NCBI GenBank assembly: GCA_044869805.1 | Contig: JBIOXV010000062.1 | Span: 1 to 64,000, forward strand | Length of the DNA: 64,000 nt | Direction of reading: 5' to 3' | Origin: CAWDVR01 sp044869805 | GTDB lineage: Bacteria > Acidobacteriota > Thermoanaerobaculia > Multivoradales > SZUA-115 | In this document: positions 16,412-25,599 of the stretch, piece by piece | Numbering within the stretch: the first letter of the stretch is position 1 | Layout of the letters: each line of letters opens with the position of its first letter | The notes under the pieces: generated by a model | Told to the model about the DNA's origin: nothing | Database searches by the model: none | Seen by the model: the letters and a program-made list of their open reading frames with translations, nothing else | Made by a program: the position numbers and the translations under genes

Positions 16412-16454
16412 ACCCTCTGTGCTCTGGGCCTCTGGAAGGGGGTGGAGTCCAGAG
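16399..16454. repeat. Inverted repeat just after the FGE-domain end
   Basis: Perfect 10-bp arms CTCTGGACTC (16399-16408) and GAGTCCAGAG (16445-16454) flank a 36-base spacer. The left arm overlaps the NACHT stop codon. The inner flank adds two possible G-T pairs. In known DGRs a hairpin or cruciform just after the variable region promotes retrohoming. A simple transcript-end structure is the alternative, since no T-run follows. Confidence 0.6.
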
Positions 16455-16551
16455 GGGGCTTGCGCCTTCTGGGAGGTCGCGTCCTGCGCGGCTTGGCGAC
16501 GCTGCCTGAGCCTCTTCCACGGGAGGTTCGGCCGCGCGTCTCCCTGCCGTC

Positions 16552-16569
16552 CGGGGGCTTCAGCCCCCG
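16552..16569. terminator. Hairpin between convergent genes
   Basis: The palindrome CGGGGGCTTCAGCCCCCG forms a 7-8 bp GC stem with a tiny loop, midway between the NACHT gene (ends 16411) and a minus-strand gene (ends 16576). It could terminate or protect transcripts from either side. No U-tract follows on the plus strand, so classical intrinsic termination is uncertain. Confidence 0.5.
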
Positions 16570-16575
16570 CTCGCC

Positions 16576-17538
16576 CTACGGCACCGTCTGGCTCCACGCC
16601 GAGGTGTCCCCGCTCTCGAAGCCGTCGTTGAAGATCACCTCGGCGCAGATGTTCTTGATCGCGCCTTCGTACTCGCCGATCGGGTTGCTGCTCGACAGGG
16701 TGGTCAAGGCGCCGGTCGCCAGGTTGATGGTGCCGAAGCGGTTGGCGCCGCCGCCCTGGTAGGTCCAGGCGTAGAGCTCCCCCGTGTCGTTGTCGAAGTC
16801 CATGCCCTGGGCAAAGTTGGAGGCGAAGCCGGTGGGCCCGACGAGGGTCACGGCGCCGGTCGCGATGTCGATGCTGTAGATGGAGTCGGTGAGGATGTCG
16901 TGGCCGTACATCTCCCCGTTGCAGTCGATGGCGATGGCGATCATGCCCATCGACGCCGCGTCCTGGCCGACTAGGGTGGCGGCGCCGGTCGCGGTGTCGA
17001 TGGTGTAGAGGCCGTAGGCGACGTTGACCGCCGAGGCGATGGCGCTGGCGTACATCACGCCGCTGACCGGGTCGATCGCCATGCCGCTCCACAGAATGTG
17101 CGCGCCGACCGTGGGCACGCTGGCGCCGATGGCGGAGAAAGCACCGGTCCCGAGGTCGTAGGTGCCGAGCTGGAATGGACCGGAGCTCAGCGCATAGAGC
17201 GCGGTGGCAGTGGAGTCGAAGTCGGTGGCGAAGACGCTGTCGGAGACCGTGGGGTCCACCACCGTGAAGCCGGGGAAGTTGTTGAGCGCGTGGAAGCCAA
17301 GCCGCCCGTTCCAGAAGTCCTTGTTGTAGGCGAGGTCGGTGGGCGCCGCAGGTGCGGCAAGCTCGGCCGGAGAGGTTTCAATGGCGCAGGGGAACAGCGA
17401 CGGAGTCTCAGCGTAGCCGGAGGCCTCCGCGGCCGGGCAGCCATGCAGCTCTTGACTCCGGGCTACCGCCGAAGCGATGAAACCGAGAAGGATCGACAGG
17501 CAGACGACGTGAAGGCTGATTCTGGCTCTCATTCTCAT
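16576..17538 (-). CDS. Secreted beta-propeller-like protein with DGFESGDTSAW tail
   Basis: An exported protein of 320 residues. Residues 1-28 are a signal peptide ('LHVVCLSILLGFIASAVA'). The body is made of short repeated units of the form 'LYTIDTATGAATLVG', 'IYSIDIATGAVTLVG' and 'FGTINLATGALTTLS', typical of secreted YVTN/NHL-like propeller blades. The last 19 residues, 'IFNDGFESGDTSAWSQTVP', nearly match the end of the subtilase at 48070-50232, implying a shared sorting or adhesion tail. The start at 17538 is preceded by GGGAGG. In-frame codons farther upstream lack a signal-like sequence. The ligand or role is unknown. Confidence 0.75.
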   Translation of the reverse strand: MRMRARISLHVVCLSILLGFIASAVARSQELHGCPAAEASGYAETPSLFPCAIETSPAELAAPAAPTDLAYNKDFWNGRLGFHALNNFPGFTVVDPTVSDSVFATDFDSTATALYALSSGPFQLGTYDLGTGAFSAIGASVPTVGAHILWSGMAIDPVSGVMYASAIASAVNVAYGLYTIDTATGAATLVGQDAASMGMIAIAIDCNGEMYGHDILTDSIYSIDIATGAVTLVGPTGFASNFAQGMDFDNDTGELYAWTYQGGGANRFGTINLATGALTTLSSSNPIGEYEGAIKNICAEVIFNDGFESGDTSAWSQTVP

Positions 17539-17782
17539 CCCTCCCGGGGAGTCGCGAGGCTGGGCTTGAAGACACCCGCGGATGAGACGGACGCGCCCCC
17601 GGGCTTTCCCGGCGAAGGGCTCGCACCGCGTGCGATCTGCCCGGGACGGTTGAAGTTGTGGCAAGCTCCCTTCCGGGTCGAACTGGAGTTCTCGGCCGAG
17701 CTTCCTCGCCTCGCAGCAGAGGAACGGTGAGAAGCTCAGGCCGAGGGCAGGCTAGCGCCCCACAGGATAGGAGGAGCGGGAC

Positions 17783-17917
17783 ATGAGCAAGCTGCTGCGC
17801 GGGGTGGTTGCGGGCTACGGGGCGAAGAAGCTGGGAGGGTGCGGCTGCGTGGGCATCCTGCTCTTCATCCTCTTCTGGTGGCTGCTCGGCGAGTCGGGGA
17901 TCTCGATTTTCCAGTAG
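17783..17917 (+). CDS. 44-residue single-pass membrane protein
   Basis: A short open frame with a strong ribosome-binding site (AGGAGG at 17768-17773). The product starts 'MSKLLRGVVAGYGAKKLGG', followed by a Cys-Gly-Cys turn and a hydrophobic helix ('ILLFILFWWLLG'), and ends 'ISIFQ'. The positive N-terminus suggests the N-end stays in the cytoplasm. The composition and clear start make coding likely despite the length. No function is known. It stands alone between two minus-strand genes. Confidence 0.65.
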   Translation: MSKLLRGVVAGYGAKKLGGCGCVGILLFILFWWLLGESGISIFQ

Positions 17918-17980
17918 CGGGGCGCGAGTGGAGCCCGAGGGTGCCGCGCAGCCGAAGCCGCACTAGGAGCTGGGGGACAC

Positions 17981-19740
<1,760 letters not shown>

Positions 19741-19744
<4 letters not shown>

Positions 19745-20691
19745 GCCGCCTCGCCGGCGCCGCCGGACTCGCGCAGGTGTTGCACCTGGCGGGCGGGAGG
19801 CGCCCCGAAGAGGCGCCGGAACTCGCGGCTGAACTGCGAGGGGCTGCCGTAGCCCACGCGGTGCGCCGCTTCCGCGGCGGTCAAGCCCTCGTGGAGCATC
19901 AGCAGCCGCGCGTGGTGGAGGCGGATCTGCTTGAGGTACTGAAGCGGGGACGCCGAGGTCAGGGCCTTGAAGGTGTGGTGCAGGGCGGAGGGGCTGAGGT
20001 TCGCGGCGCGCGCGATGGTCGCCACGTCGAGCGGCTCGTCGAAATGAGCTCTCACGAAGCGCAGCGCGCGGGCGATGCGGTGCGAGCGGCCGTCCTGCAG
20101 GGCCACGCTGCGCAGCAGGTGTCCCTGCTCGCCGGCCAGCAGGTGGTAGAGGATCTCGCGCCGCGCGAGCGGCGCCAGAATGCGGCGGTCCATGGGGTCG
20201 TCGAGGGCGGCGAGCAGGCGCAGGACGGCCGAGGCAAGCCCCTCGTGCATTGCCGACACGCAGATCCCGGGCCGCACCGCCGATGCCTCCCGCGGCGGCC
20301 TGTCGTCGGCCATCTCGAGCATCAGGTCGGCGAGGTCCGAAGTCTCGATCTCCATCGACAGCGAGAGGAAGGGCTCCTCCGGGCTCGCCTGGGAGATCTG
20401 CGCCTCGAGCGGCAGCGGCACCGAGAGCACCAGATAGTGGAGAGGGTCGTAGGCGTAGACCTGGTCTCCGAGAAACGCCCGCTTGCTGCCTTGCGCCACG
20501 ATGCAGAGGCAGGACTCGTAGATCACCGCCAGGCGGGTCGAGGGCCGGTCGACGCGGACGAAGAACAGGCCGGGCCAGGGCGAGGGGTTGCGGCCCTCCT
20601 GCGGCGTGCGCTCCAGGATCGCCGCGGCCAGTCGGGCCTGAACCGCGGAGCGTGCCGCGGGGCGCGGCGAGAGGGTCGGCGTGGCGAGCAT
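19741..20691 (-). CDS. AraC-family transcriptional regulator (AraC_N type)
   Basis: A 316-residue regulator. Residues ~40-190 form the cupin-like AraC_N ligand domain ('VIYESCLCIVAQGSK', 'HYLVLSVPLPLEAQI'). Residues ~205-300 hold two helix-turn-helix motifs ('DVATIARAANLSPSALHHTF' and 'AAHRVGYGSPSQFSREFRRLFG'). Regulators of this type often lie beside the oxidoreductase they control. Here an aldo/keto reductase is divergently transcribed 192 bases away, the arrangement expected for a regulator and its target. On the minus strand CATAAT (20703-20708) lies 11 bases before the start. The gene overlaps ubiB-like 17981-19744 by 4 bases. Confidence 0.9.
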
Positions 20692-20883
20692 GACGCGGCA
20701 GGATTATGGTACGGAGACGGCCCATCCGCCAGCGCTCGGACCTGACCTGTGCAGGATCAGGCAAGAGGCGAGCAGCATCCGGCTACCGCCCTCGCGCCGC
20801 GGCTCGCTACCATGCCGGTGGTGGGGCCGGCCTCGCGGGCCGGCTCCGAGACGAGAGGACGAGCCACGAAAGGGAGCGCATCC

Positions 20884-21870
20884 ATGGAGACACGCGAGCT
20901 GGGGCGGAGCGGGCTTGCCGTTTCCGCCCTCGGGTTGGGTTGCATGGGGATGTCCGAGTTCTACGGGCCGAGCGACGAGGCCGAGTCGCTGGCCACGCTC
21001 GAGCACGCAATCGAGATCGGCGTCACCTTCTGGGACACCGCGGACATGTATGGCCGCGGGCACAACGAGGAGCTTCTGGGCCGGGCGCTCCGCGGGCGGC
21101 GCGAGCAGGTGGTGCTGGCCACCAAGTTCGGCAACGTGCGCGGCGAGGACGGCTCGTTCCTGGGGGTCGACGGCAGCCCGGGCTACGTGCGCCGGGCCTG
21201 CGACGCGAGCCTGGCGCGCCTCGGCGTCGAGCAAATCGACCTCTACTACCAGCACCGGGTGGACCCCAAGGTGCCGATCGAGGACACGGTCGGGGCCATG
21301 GCCGAGCTGGTGCGGCAGGGCAAGGTGCGCTACCTGGGGCTCTCCGAGGCCGGGGCCGAGACCATCCGCCGGGCGGCGGCGGTGCACCCGATCGCGGCGC
21401 TCGAGACCGAGTACTCGCTGTGGACCCGCGACGTCGAGCGCGAGATCCTGCCCACCTGCCGCGAGCTGGGCATCGGCCTGGTGGCCTACAGCCCGCTCGG
21501 CCGCGGGTTCCTCACCGGCAGCTTCAAGAGCCTGAACGATCTCGCCGAGAACGACTGGCGGCGCAACAACCCGCGTTTCCAGGGCGAGAACTTCGAGCAC
21601 AACCGGCGCCTCGTCGAGCGTATCGAGGAGCTCGCCGGCGAGAAGCGCTGCACGCCGGCGCAGCTCGCCCTCGCCTGGGTCCTGGCGCAGGGCCGCGACG
21701 TGGTGCCCATCCCCGGCACGCGGCGCCGCGCACGCCTCGACGAAAACGCCGCGGCGGCGGAGATCGAGCTCACGGCCAGCGATTTGGCGCGCATCGGCGA
21801 GGTGCTGGAGGCGACGCCGGTCGCCGGCATGCGCTACCCGGAGGGGGCGATGGCCGCGATCGAAAGCTGA
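20884..21870 (+). CDS. Aldo/keto reductase
   Basis: NADPH-dependent oxidoreductase of 328 residues with the TIM-barrel AKR signature. 'GLGCMGMSEFYGP' is near the N-terminus. The catalytic tetrad is Asp and Tyr in 'FWDTADMYG', Lys in 'VVLATKFG' and His in 'LYYQHRVDP'. The cofactor loop 'VPIPGTRRRARLDENAAA' is near the C-terminus. The sequence type resembles the plant/bacterial AKR13-like group acting on aldehydes or quinones. The substrate is unknown. The ATG at 20884 follows AAAGGGAG. The divergent AraC gene is its likely regulator. A large palindromic repeat begins 3 bases after the stop. Confidence 0.92.
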   Translation: METRELGRSGLAVSALGLGCMGMSEFYGPSDEAESLATLEHAIEIGVTFWDTADMYGRGHNEELLGRALRGRREQVVLATKFGNVRGEDGSFLGVDGSPGYVRRACDASLARLGVEQIDLYYQHRVDPKVPIEDTVGAMAELVRQGKVRYLGLSEAGAETIRRAAAVHPIAALETEYSLWTRDVEREILPTCRELGIGLVAYSPLGRGFLTGSFKSLNDLAENDWRRNNPRFQGENFEHNRRLVERIEELAGEKRCTPAQLALAWVLAQGRDVVPIPGTRRRARLDENAAAAEIELTASDLARIGEVLEATPVAGMRYPEGAMAAIES

Positions 21871-21872
21871 GG

Positions 21873-22014
21873 GCTCGTGAAGAAATCTGCTGCGCGGGCC
21901 GGGCGCTGCGTCGCGGGTCCTCCCGGGAATCCTCACATACTGCCGTGTATGCTGCGGTTCCCGGGTCCTCCCGCTCCTTGCGCGCGGCCCGCTCGCGACG
22001 ATTTCTTCACGAGC
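21873..22014. repeat. 142-bp nested palindromic intergenic element
   Basis: Perfect 15-bp terminal inverted repeats GCTCGTGAAGAAATC (21873-21887) and its complement (22000-22014) enclose further imperfect palindromes. Inner arms include CGCGGGCC/GGCCCGC-type segments and a central CACATAC...GTGTATG pair. The whole element fills the gap between convergent genes (stops at 21870 and 22042). It has no ORF and looks like a REP/MITE-type dispersed element that could fold as one long hairpin and end transcription from both sides. No second copy occurs in this window. Confidence 0.8.
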
Positions 22015-22041
22015 TTTAAGCGCGGCGCTCAGCTCTAGCCG

Positions 22042-22731
22042 CTAACTCCCGAGGCCGAAGGTGACCTCGCCCTTGGGGCAGGCGAGCGTCACCTCGAAGC
22101 CGGGCGCCGCGGCCTTCTCCACGGCCACCGCGGCGCCCATCGCCACGAGCCGCTCCGCGAGCGCGGCCGGCTCGGGGTCGAGCACCGCGAAGGAGGTGAG
22201 CTTGCAGCCCGCGGGCGAGGTGGTCGAGGGATGGGGCGAGGCGGCGGACCACTGGATGAAGAAGGGTAGCTGCCAGCCCCGCGGGTCGAGGATCACCACC
22301 ACCGCCCATTCGAGGCGCGAGCCGTCGGGGCGCTCGCGGGAGCCCTTCGACACCCCCGTGGTCTGATACCCCAGGGCCGCGAGCTGCCGCGCCTTGGCCT
22401 CGATGTCGTCGACGGTGACCGCCCAGCCCATGGGGGTGAGCGCCGCGTAGCCCTCGACCTGGGCGAGGTGCGGAGCCAGCTCCTTGCCGGGCACCGGCGC
22501 CAGGATCTCCAGGTAGGCCCCCGAGCCGAGCGAGGCCAGCGAGTTCTGGCTGCCGAGCCCGGGGTGCTGGCCGCCGAAGGCGGGCTCGACCCCGGTCTTG
22601 TCCCGGAGCTCGCGGACCCCGGCCTCGAGGCTCGAAACGCCGAAGATCACATGGTCGATGCGCACGCCGCCGCCGTCGGACGCCATCGCCGCCAGCGCGG
22701 CGAGCCCGATCCCTGCCACTACCTCGTTCAT
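22042..22731 (-). CDS. Glyoxalase-like (VOC) domain protein
   Basis: A 229-residue protein with the PF13468-type glyoxalase-like fold. The first half shows 'RIDHVIFGVSSLEAGVREL' and 'GAYLEILAP', the second 'GWAVTVDDIEAKARQLAALG'. These are the paired beta-alpha-beta units that build a metal-binding cavity. The first ~18 residues are moderately hydrophobic, but a signal peptide is doubtful. The reaction is unknown, since family members include dioxygenases, isomerases and resistance proteins. The start ATG follows GAGGG. It is convergent with the aldo/keto reductase and separated from it by the palindromic element. Confidence 0.8.
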   Translation of the reverse strand: MNEVVAGIGLAALAAMASDGGGVRIDHVIFGVSSLEAGVRELRDKTGVEPAFGGQHPGLGSQNSLASLGSGAYLEILAPVPGKELAPHLAQVEGYAALTPMGWAVTVDDIEAKARQLAALGYQTTGVSKGSRERPDGSRLEWAVVVILDPRGWQLPFFIQWSAASPHPSTTSPAGCKLTSFAVLDPEPAALAERLVAMGAAVAVEKAAAPGFEVTLACPKGEVTFGLGS

Positions 22732-22843
22732 CGCACCCTCCCTCCGGTCGAGCGCCGCCTGCTCCGCGGGCGAGCTCCAAGCCTACACCCCTCCGTCACC
22801 CGCCTGTCACGCCCTCGCCCGGAGGCGCTCCTATCCTGGCCGC

Positions 22844-23674
22844 ATGGTGAACGACACAACACATGGGATTCGTGTATGCGCGGCCCTGGACGGGCCGCCG
22901 GCCGAGGCGCCGCGGCTCGCCGCCCGCCTGGCCGCGAGCTGGGACGAGGTGGCCGAGGCGCAGGCGCTCCGCCACCGGGTGTTCGCGGGCGAGATGGGCG
23001 CCCGGCTCGCCAGCCGGCGGCCGGGGCTCGACGAGGACCGCTTCGACCGCTTCTGCGACCACCTGCTGGTGCGGCGCGCGGACAGCGGCGAGGTGGTGGC
23101 CTGCAGCCGGCTGCTGTCGGACGTCGCCGCGGTGCGCGCCGGCGGCTACTACTCGCAGACCGAGTTCGACCTCGACGCCGTGCTGGCCCTTCCCGGCCGC
23201 ATCCTGGAGGTGGGCCGCACCTGCGTGGCCCCCGGCTACCGCAACGGCGCCACCATCGCGGTGCTGTGGTGCGGCCTCGCGGATTACGTCGGTGCGCACG
23301 GCTTCGACTACCTGATCGGCTGCGCCTCGATCGACGTCGCGGACGGCGGCTTCGGGGCGCAGAAGCTGATCCACCGCCTGCGCCGTGAGCGCTCCTCGCC
23401 GCCGGAGCTGCGGGTCAACCCGCGGCGGCGCTGGGCGGGGCCGGCCTACCCGCGGGAGAGCGAGGAGCTGCGCGTGCCCGCGCTGCTCAAGGCCTACATG
23501 CGGCTCGGGGCGTGGGTCTGCGGCGAGCCGGCGTGGGACCCGGCCTTCAACTGCGCAGACCTCTTCATCCTGCTCGAGACCCGGCGGCTCGAGCAGCGCT
23601 ACGCCAGGCACTTCCTGGGGCGGAGCGCGGAGCCACTCGAGCAGCATCCTCGCGCGGCCGCTCCCGGCGCCTGA
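22844..23674 (+). CDS. GNAT-type N-acyltransferase, OlsB-like
   Basis: A 276-residue protein resembling L-ornithine N-alpha-acyltransferase (OlsB), which makes lyso-ornithine lipid from acyl-ACP. The family pattern is 'EAQALRHRVFAGEMGARL' near residue 40, the hydroxyl/acid residues of 'DRFCDHLLVRR', the core strand 'ILEVGRTCVAPGYRNG' and 'FDYLIGCASIDVAD'. A PlsC-like OlsA partner is not adjacent, so other N-acyl amino acids are possible products. The ATG lies 6 bases after TATCCT with no Shine-Dalgarno, suggesting a leaderless transcript. A longer in-frame extension upstream overlaps the divergent gene and lacks the fold. Confidence 0.82.
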   Translation: MVNDTTHGIRVCAALDGPPAEAPRLAARLAASWDEVAEAQALRHRVFAGEMGARLASRRPGLDEDRFDRFCDHLLVRRADSGEVVACSRLLSDVAAVRAGGYYSQTEFDLDAVLALPGRILEVGRTCVAPGYRNGATIAVLWCGLADYVGAHGFDYLIGCASIDVADGGFGAQKLIHRLRRERSSPPELRVNPRRRWAGPAYPRESEELRVPALLKAYMRLGAWVCGEPAWDPAFNCADLFILLETRRLEQRYARHFLGRSAEPLEQHPRAAAPGA

Positions 23675-23727
23675 GCGGCCGGCCAGCCAGCCTGCAGGTC
23701 GAGGGCGGCTAGACTCTCGGCCACCCC

Positions 23728-24366
23728 ATGGACCTCTTCGCCTCCGGCTTCCTGCTCTCGCTCTCCCTCTGCCTCGACCTCGGGCTGGTCAACGTCGCGG
23801 CGATGAAGACCGGCCTCGAGCGCGGCATGGCGCCGTCGCTCGCCCTGGGGCTGGGCTCCTCGGCCGGGGACCTGGTCTATGCCACGCTCGCCACCATGGG
23901 CGTGGCCTCACTGCTGCGCTTCGCCGCGGTGCGCTGGGTGCTGTGGCTGGGAGGCAGCGCGGTGCTGGTGTACCTCACCATCAGGATGCTGCGCGACGCG
24001 CTGCGGGTGAAGCGGCTGGAGGACTGGGCGCCGGCCGATCCTGGGGGCCGCCGCTCGCTCCGTGGATACTTCGCCCAAGGCTTCGGCCTCGCCATCGCGT
24101 CGCCGTCCGCCATCCTGTGGTTCGCCAGCGTCGGCGGAGCGGTGATCGCCACCACCGCCGAGCGCGCCACCAGCGGTTTGTGGCTGTTCTTCGCCGGCTT
24201 CTTCGCCGCCGGCCTCGTCTGGTCCGTGCTCATCGCCTGGGCGAGCAGCCATGGCCGCCGCTTCGGCGCCCGCTTCGTGCGCGCCTTGAGCCTCGCCTCG
24301 GCGCTGCTCTTCGCCGTGCTGGCGGTGAAAGTGTTCGTCGACGGCTACCGATCCCTCGCCGCCTAG
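23728..24366 (+). CDS. LysE family exporter
   Basis: A 212-residue inner-membrane protein with about six transmembrane helices, a LysE/RhtB-type amino acid exporter. Visible family features are the N-terminal helix 'GFLLSLSLCLDLGLVNVAA' with the polar residues typical of the first LysE helix, and the hydrophobic segments around residues 40-65, 68-88, 120-140, 148-170 and 185-205. The exported amino acid is unknown. The start has no strong Shine-Dalgarno. TAGACT lies 12 bases before the ATG. It follows the acyltransferase gene by 53 bases and may be independently transcribed. Confidence 0.85.
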   Translation: MDLFASGFLLSLSLCLDLGLVNVAAMKTGLERGMAPSLALGLGSSAGDLVYATLATMGVASLLRFAAVRWVLWLGGSAVLVYLTIRMLRDALRVKRLEDWAPADPGGRRSLRGYFAQGFGLAIASPSAILWFASVGGAVIATTAERATSGLWLFFAGFFAAGLVWSVLIAWASSHGRRFGARFVRALSLASALLFAVLAVKVFVDGYRSLAA

Positions 24367-24404
24367 CCCTCCGCGGCAGCCCTGCAACACCTCTTCCGAC
24401 GATC

Positions 24405-24432
24405 TTGATTGACTACGGGAATGAACTAGAAT
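24405..24432 (+). promoter_or_regulatory. Sigma70-like promoter for the hydrolase gene
   Basis: TTGATT (24405-24410), a 16-base spacer and TAGAAT (24427-24432) lie in the AT-richer gap before the hydrolase. Transcription would begin near 24439, leaving a short leader with GGAG before the ATG at 24462. Confidence 0.5.
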
Positions 24433-24461
24433 CTTCGACAGGTACCAGCGGAGATTCGCGC

Positions 24462-25547
24462 ATGCGCCGTGTCGCTCTTGCCCTGCTGCTCCTGCTCTGC
24501 GCCGCCGTCGCGGGGTCGTGGGCGGGCCCCGGCGCGCTCGCCGGCGAGGTGCCGCTGCCGCCGGCACCGGCCGGCCCGAGCGAGATCGAGGTCAGCTTCC
24601 CGGGCTACCAGGGCTTCGGGCTCCAGGGGACGCTGTCGCTGCCCTCGTCCGTCCCCGCGGGGGGCGCTCCGGCGGTGCTCCTGCTGCCGGGCTCCGGCGC
24701 CCCGGACCGCAACGGCAACCAGCAGCCTTTCTTCGTCACCAACCTGCTGAAACAGATGGCCGAGCGCCTGGCGCGCGAGGGCTTCGTGGTGCTGCGCTTC
24801 GACAAGCGCTCGGCGGCGACCTATCGGGCGAGCTTCCCTGTCGACCCCGCGCTGCTCGACGACTTCTTTGCCTGGGAGGGCTTCAGCGGCGACGCCCGAG
24901 CTGCCTTCGAGCTGCTGCGCGGCCGGTCCGAGGTGGATCGCGGCCGCGCCGCGATCGTCGGCCACAGCGAGGGCGGGCTGATCGCCCTGCAATTGGGCAG
25001 CGACCTGACGGCCACGGGCTCGGCTCCCGCGGCGCTGGTCCTCGCCGCCACCGCCGCCACCTCCATCGACCACGTGCTGCGCTTCCAGATCGCGCGATCG
25101 CTCGACCTCCAGCGGGTGGAAGAGGCCCAGCGCAAGGAGTACCTCGACGCCCTGGACCGCGGCATCCGTTCGGTGCTGGAGACGGCCACCGTGCCCGCCG
25201 ACCTTCCCCAGGACCTGCGCCTTCTCTTCCCGCCCGGCAGCATGCGCTTGTGGCGCTCCTACCTCACGCTCGACCCGCTGGCCTTCGCCGGCCGTTACGG
25301 CGGGCCGGTGCTGCTGCTGCACGGGGCCGCGGACCTCCAGGTGCCGGCCGAGGAGCACACCGCGAAGATGCTCGCCGCGCTGGCGGCACGCGAGGGCGGC
25401 CGGCAGGAGCGCGTCGTGGTCCCCGAGGCCAGCCACAACCTCAAGCGGGTCTCCGGCCCCCAGGACCATGCGTTCGCCGGCGACGTCGTGCCCGAGGCCC
25501 TGGACGCGCTCACCGCCTTCCTCCAGCGCGAGCTGGCGAAGAGGTAA
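24462..25547 (+). CDS. Exported alpha/beta hydrolase
   Basis: A secreted or periplasmic hydrolase of 361 residues. Residues 1-28 form a signal peptide ('RVALALLLLLCAAVAGSWA'). The alpha/beta-hydrolase fold shows the oxyanion strand 'AVLLLPGSGAPDRNG', the nucleophile elbow 'GHSEGG' (~residue 167), the acid region 'LLLHGAADLQVP' and the histidine in 'EASHNLKR'. Esterase or peptidase activity is likely and the substrate is unknown. The start ATG is 30 bases after a good promoter. The same frame is open for 1 kb upstream, but that stretch lies over the LysE and acyltransferase genes and is not coding in this frame. Confidence 0.85.
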   Translation: MRRVALALLLLLCAAVAGSWAGPGALAGEVPLPPAPAGPSEIEVSFPGYQGFGLQGTLSLPSSVPAGGAPAVLLLPGSGAPDRNGNQQPFFVTNLLKQMAERLAREGFVVLRFDKRSAATYRASFPVDPALLDDFFAWEGFSGDARAAFELLRGRSEVDRGRAAIVGHSEGGLIALQLGSDLTATGSAPAALVLAATAATSIDHVLRFQIARSLDLQRVEEAQRKEYLDALDRGIRSVLETATVPADLPQDLRLLFPPGSMRLWRSYLTLDPLAFAGRYGGPVLLLHGAADLQVPAEEHTAKMLAALAAREGGRQERVVVPEASHNLKRVSGPQDHAFAGDVVPEALDALTAFLQRELAKR

Positions 25548-25587
25548 GCTCGGCGCCGCGCGTCCCGCGGAGCTCCACGTCCTCGCC

Positions 25588-25593
25588 GGAGGT
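25588..25593 (+). promoter_or_regulatory. Shine-Dalgarno site that fixes a TTG start
   Basis: GGAGGT lies six bases before TTG at 25600. It selects that codon as the start of the ELW-repeat protein, directly in front of a perfect signal peptide, over the earlier in-frame codons that fall inside the hydrolase gene. Confidence 0.8.
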
Positions 25594-25599
25594 ACCTGC

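Noticed and set aside
19745..20764. Upstream extension of the UbiB frame
   Set aside because: This stretch is the AraC gene read in another frame. The AraC frame has a cupin and two helix-turn-helix motifs, while the extension is low-complexity Arg/Pro/Ala.
23385..24461. Upstream extension of the hydrolase frame
   Set aside because: It runs over the acyltransferase end and the LysE gene. The signal peptide at 24462 marks the real start.
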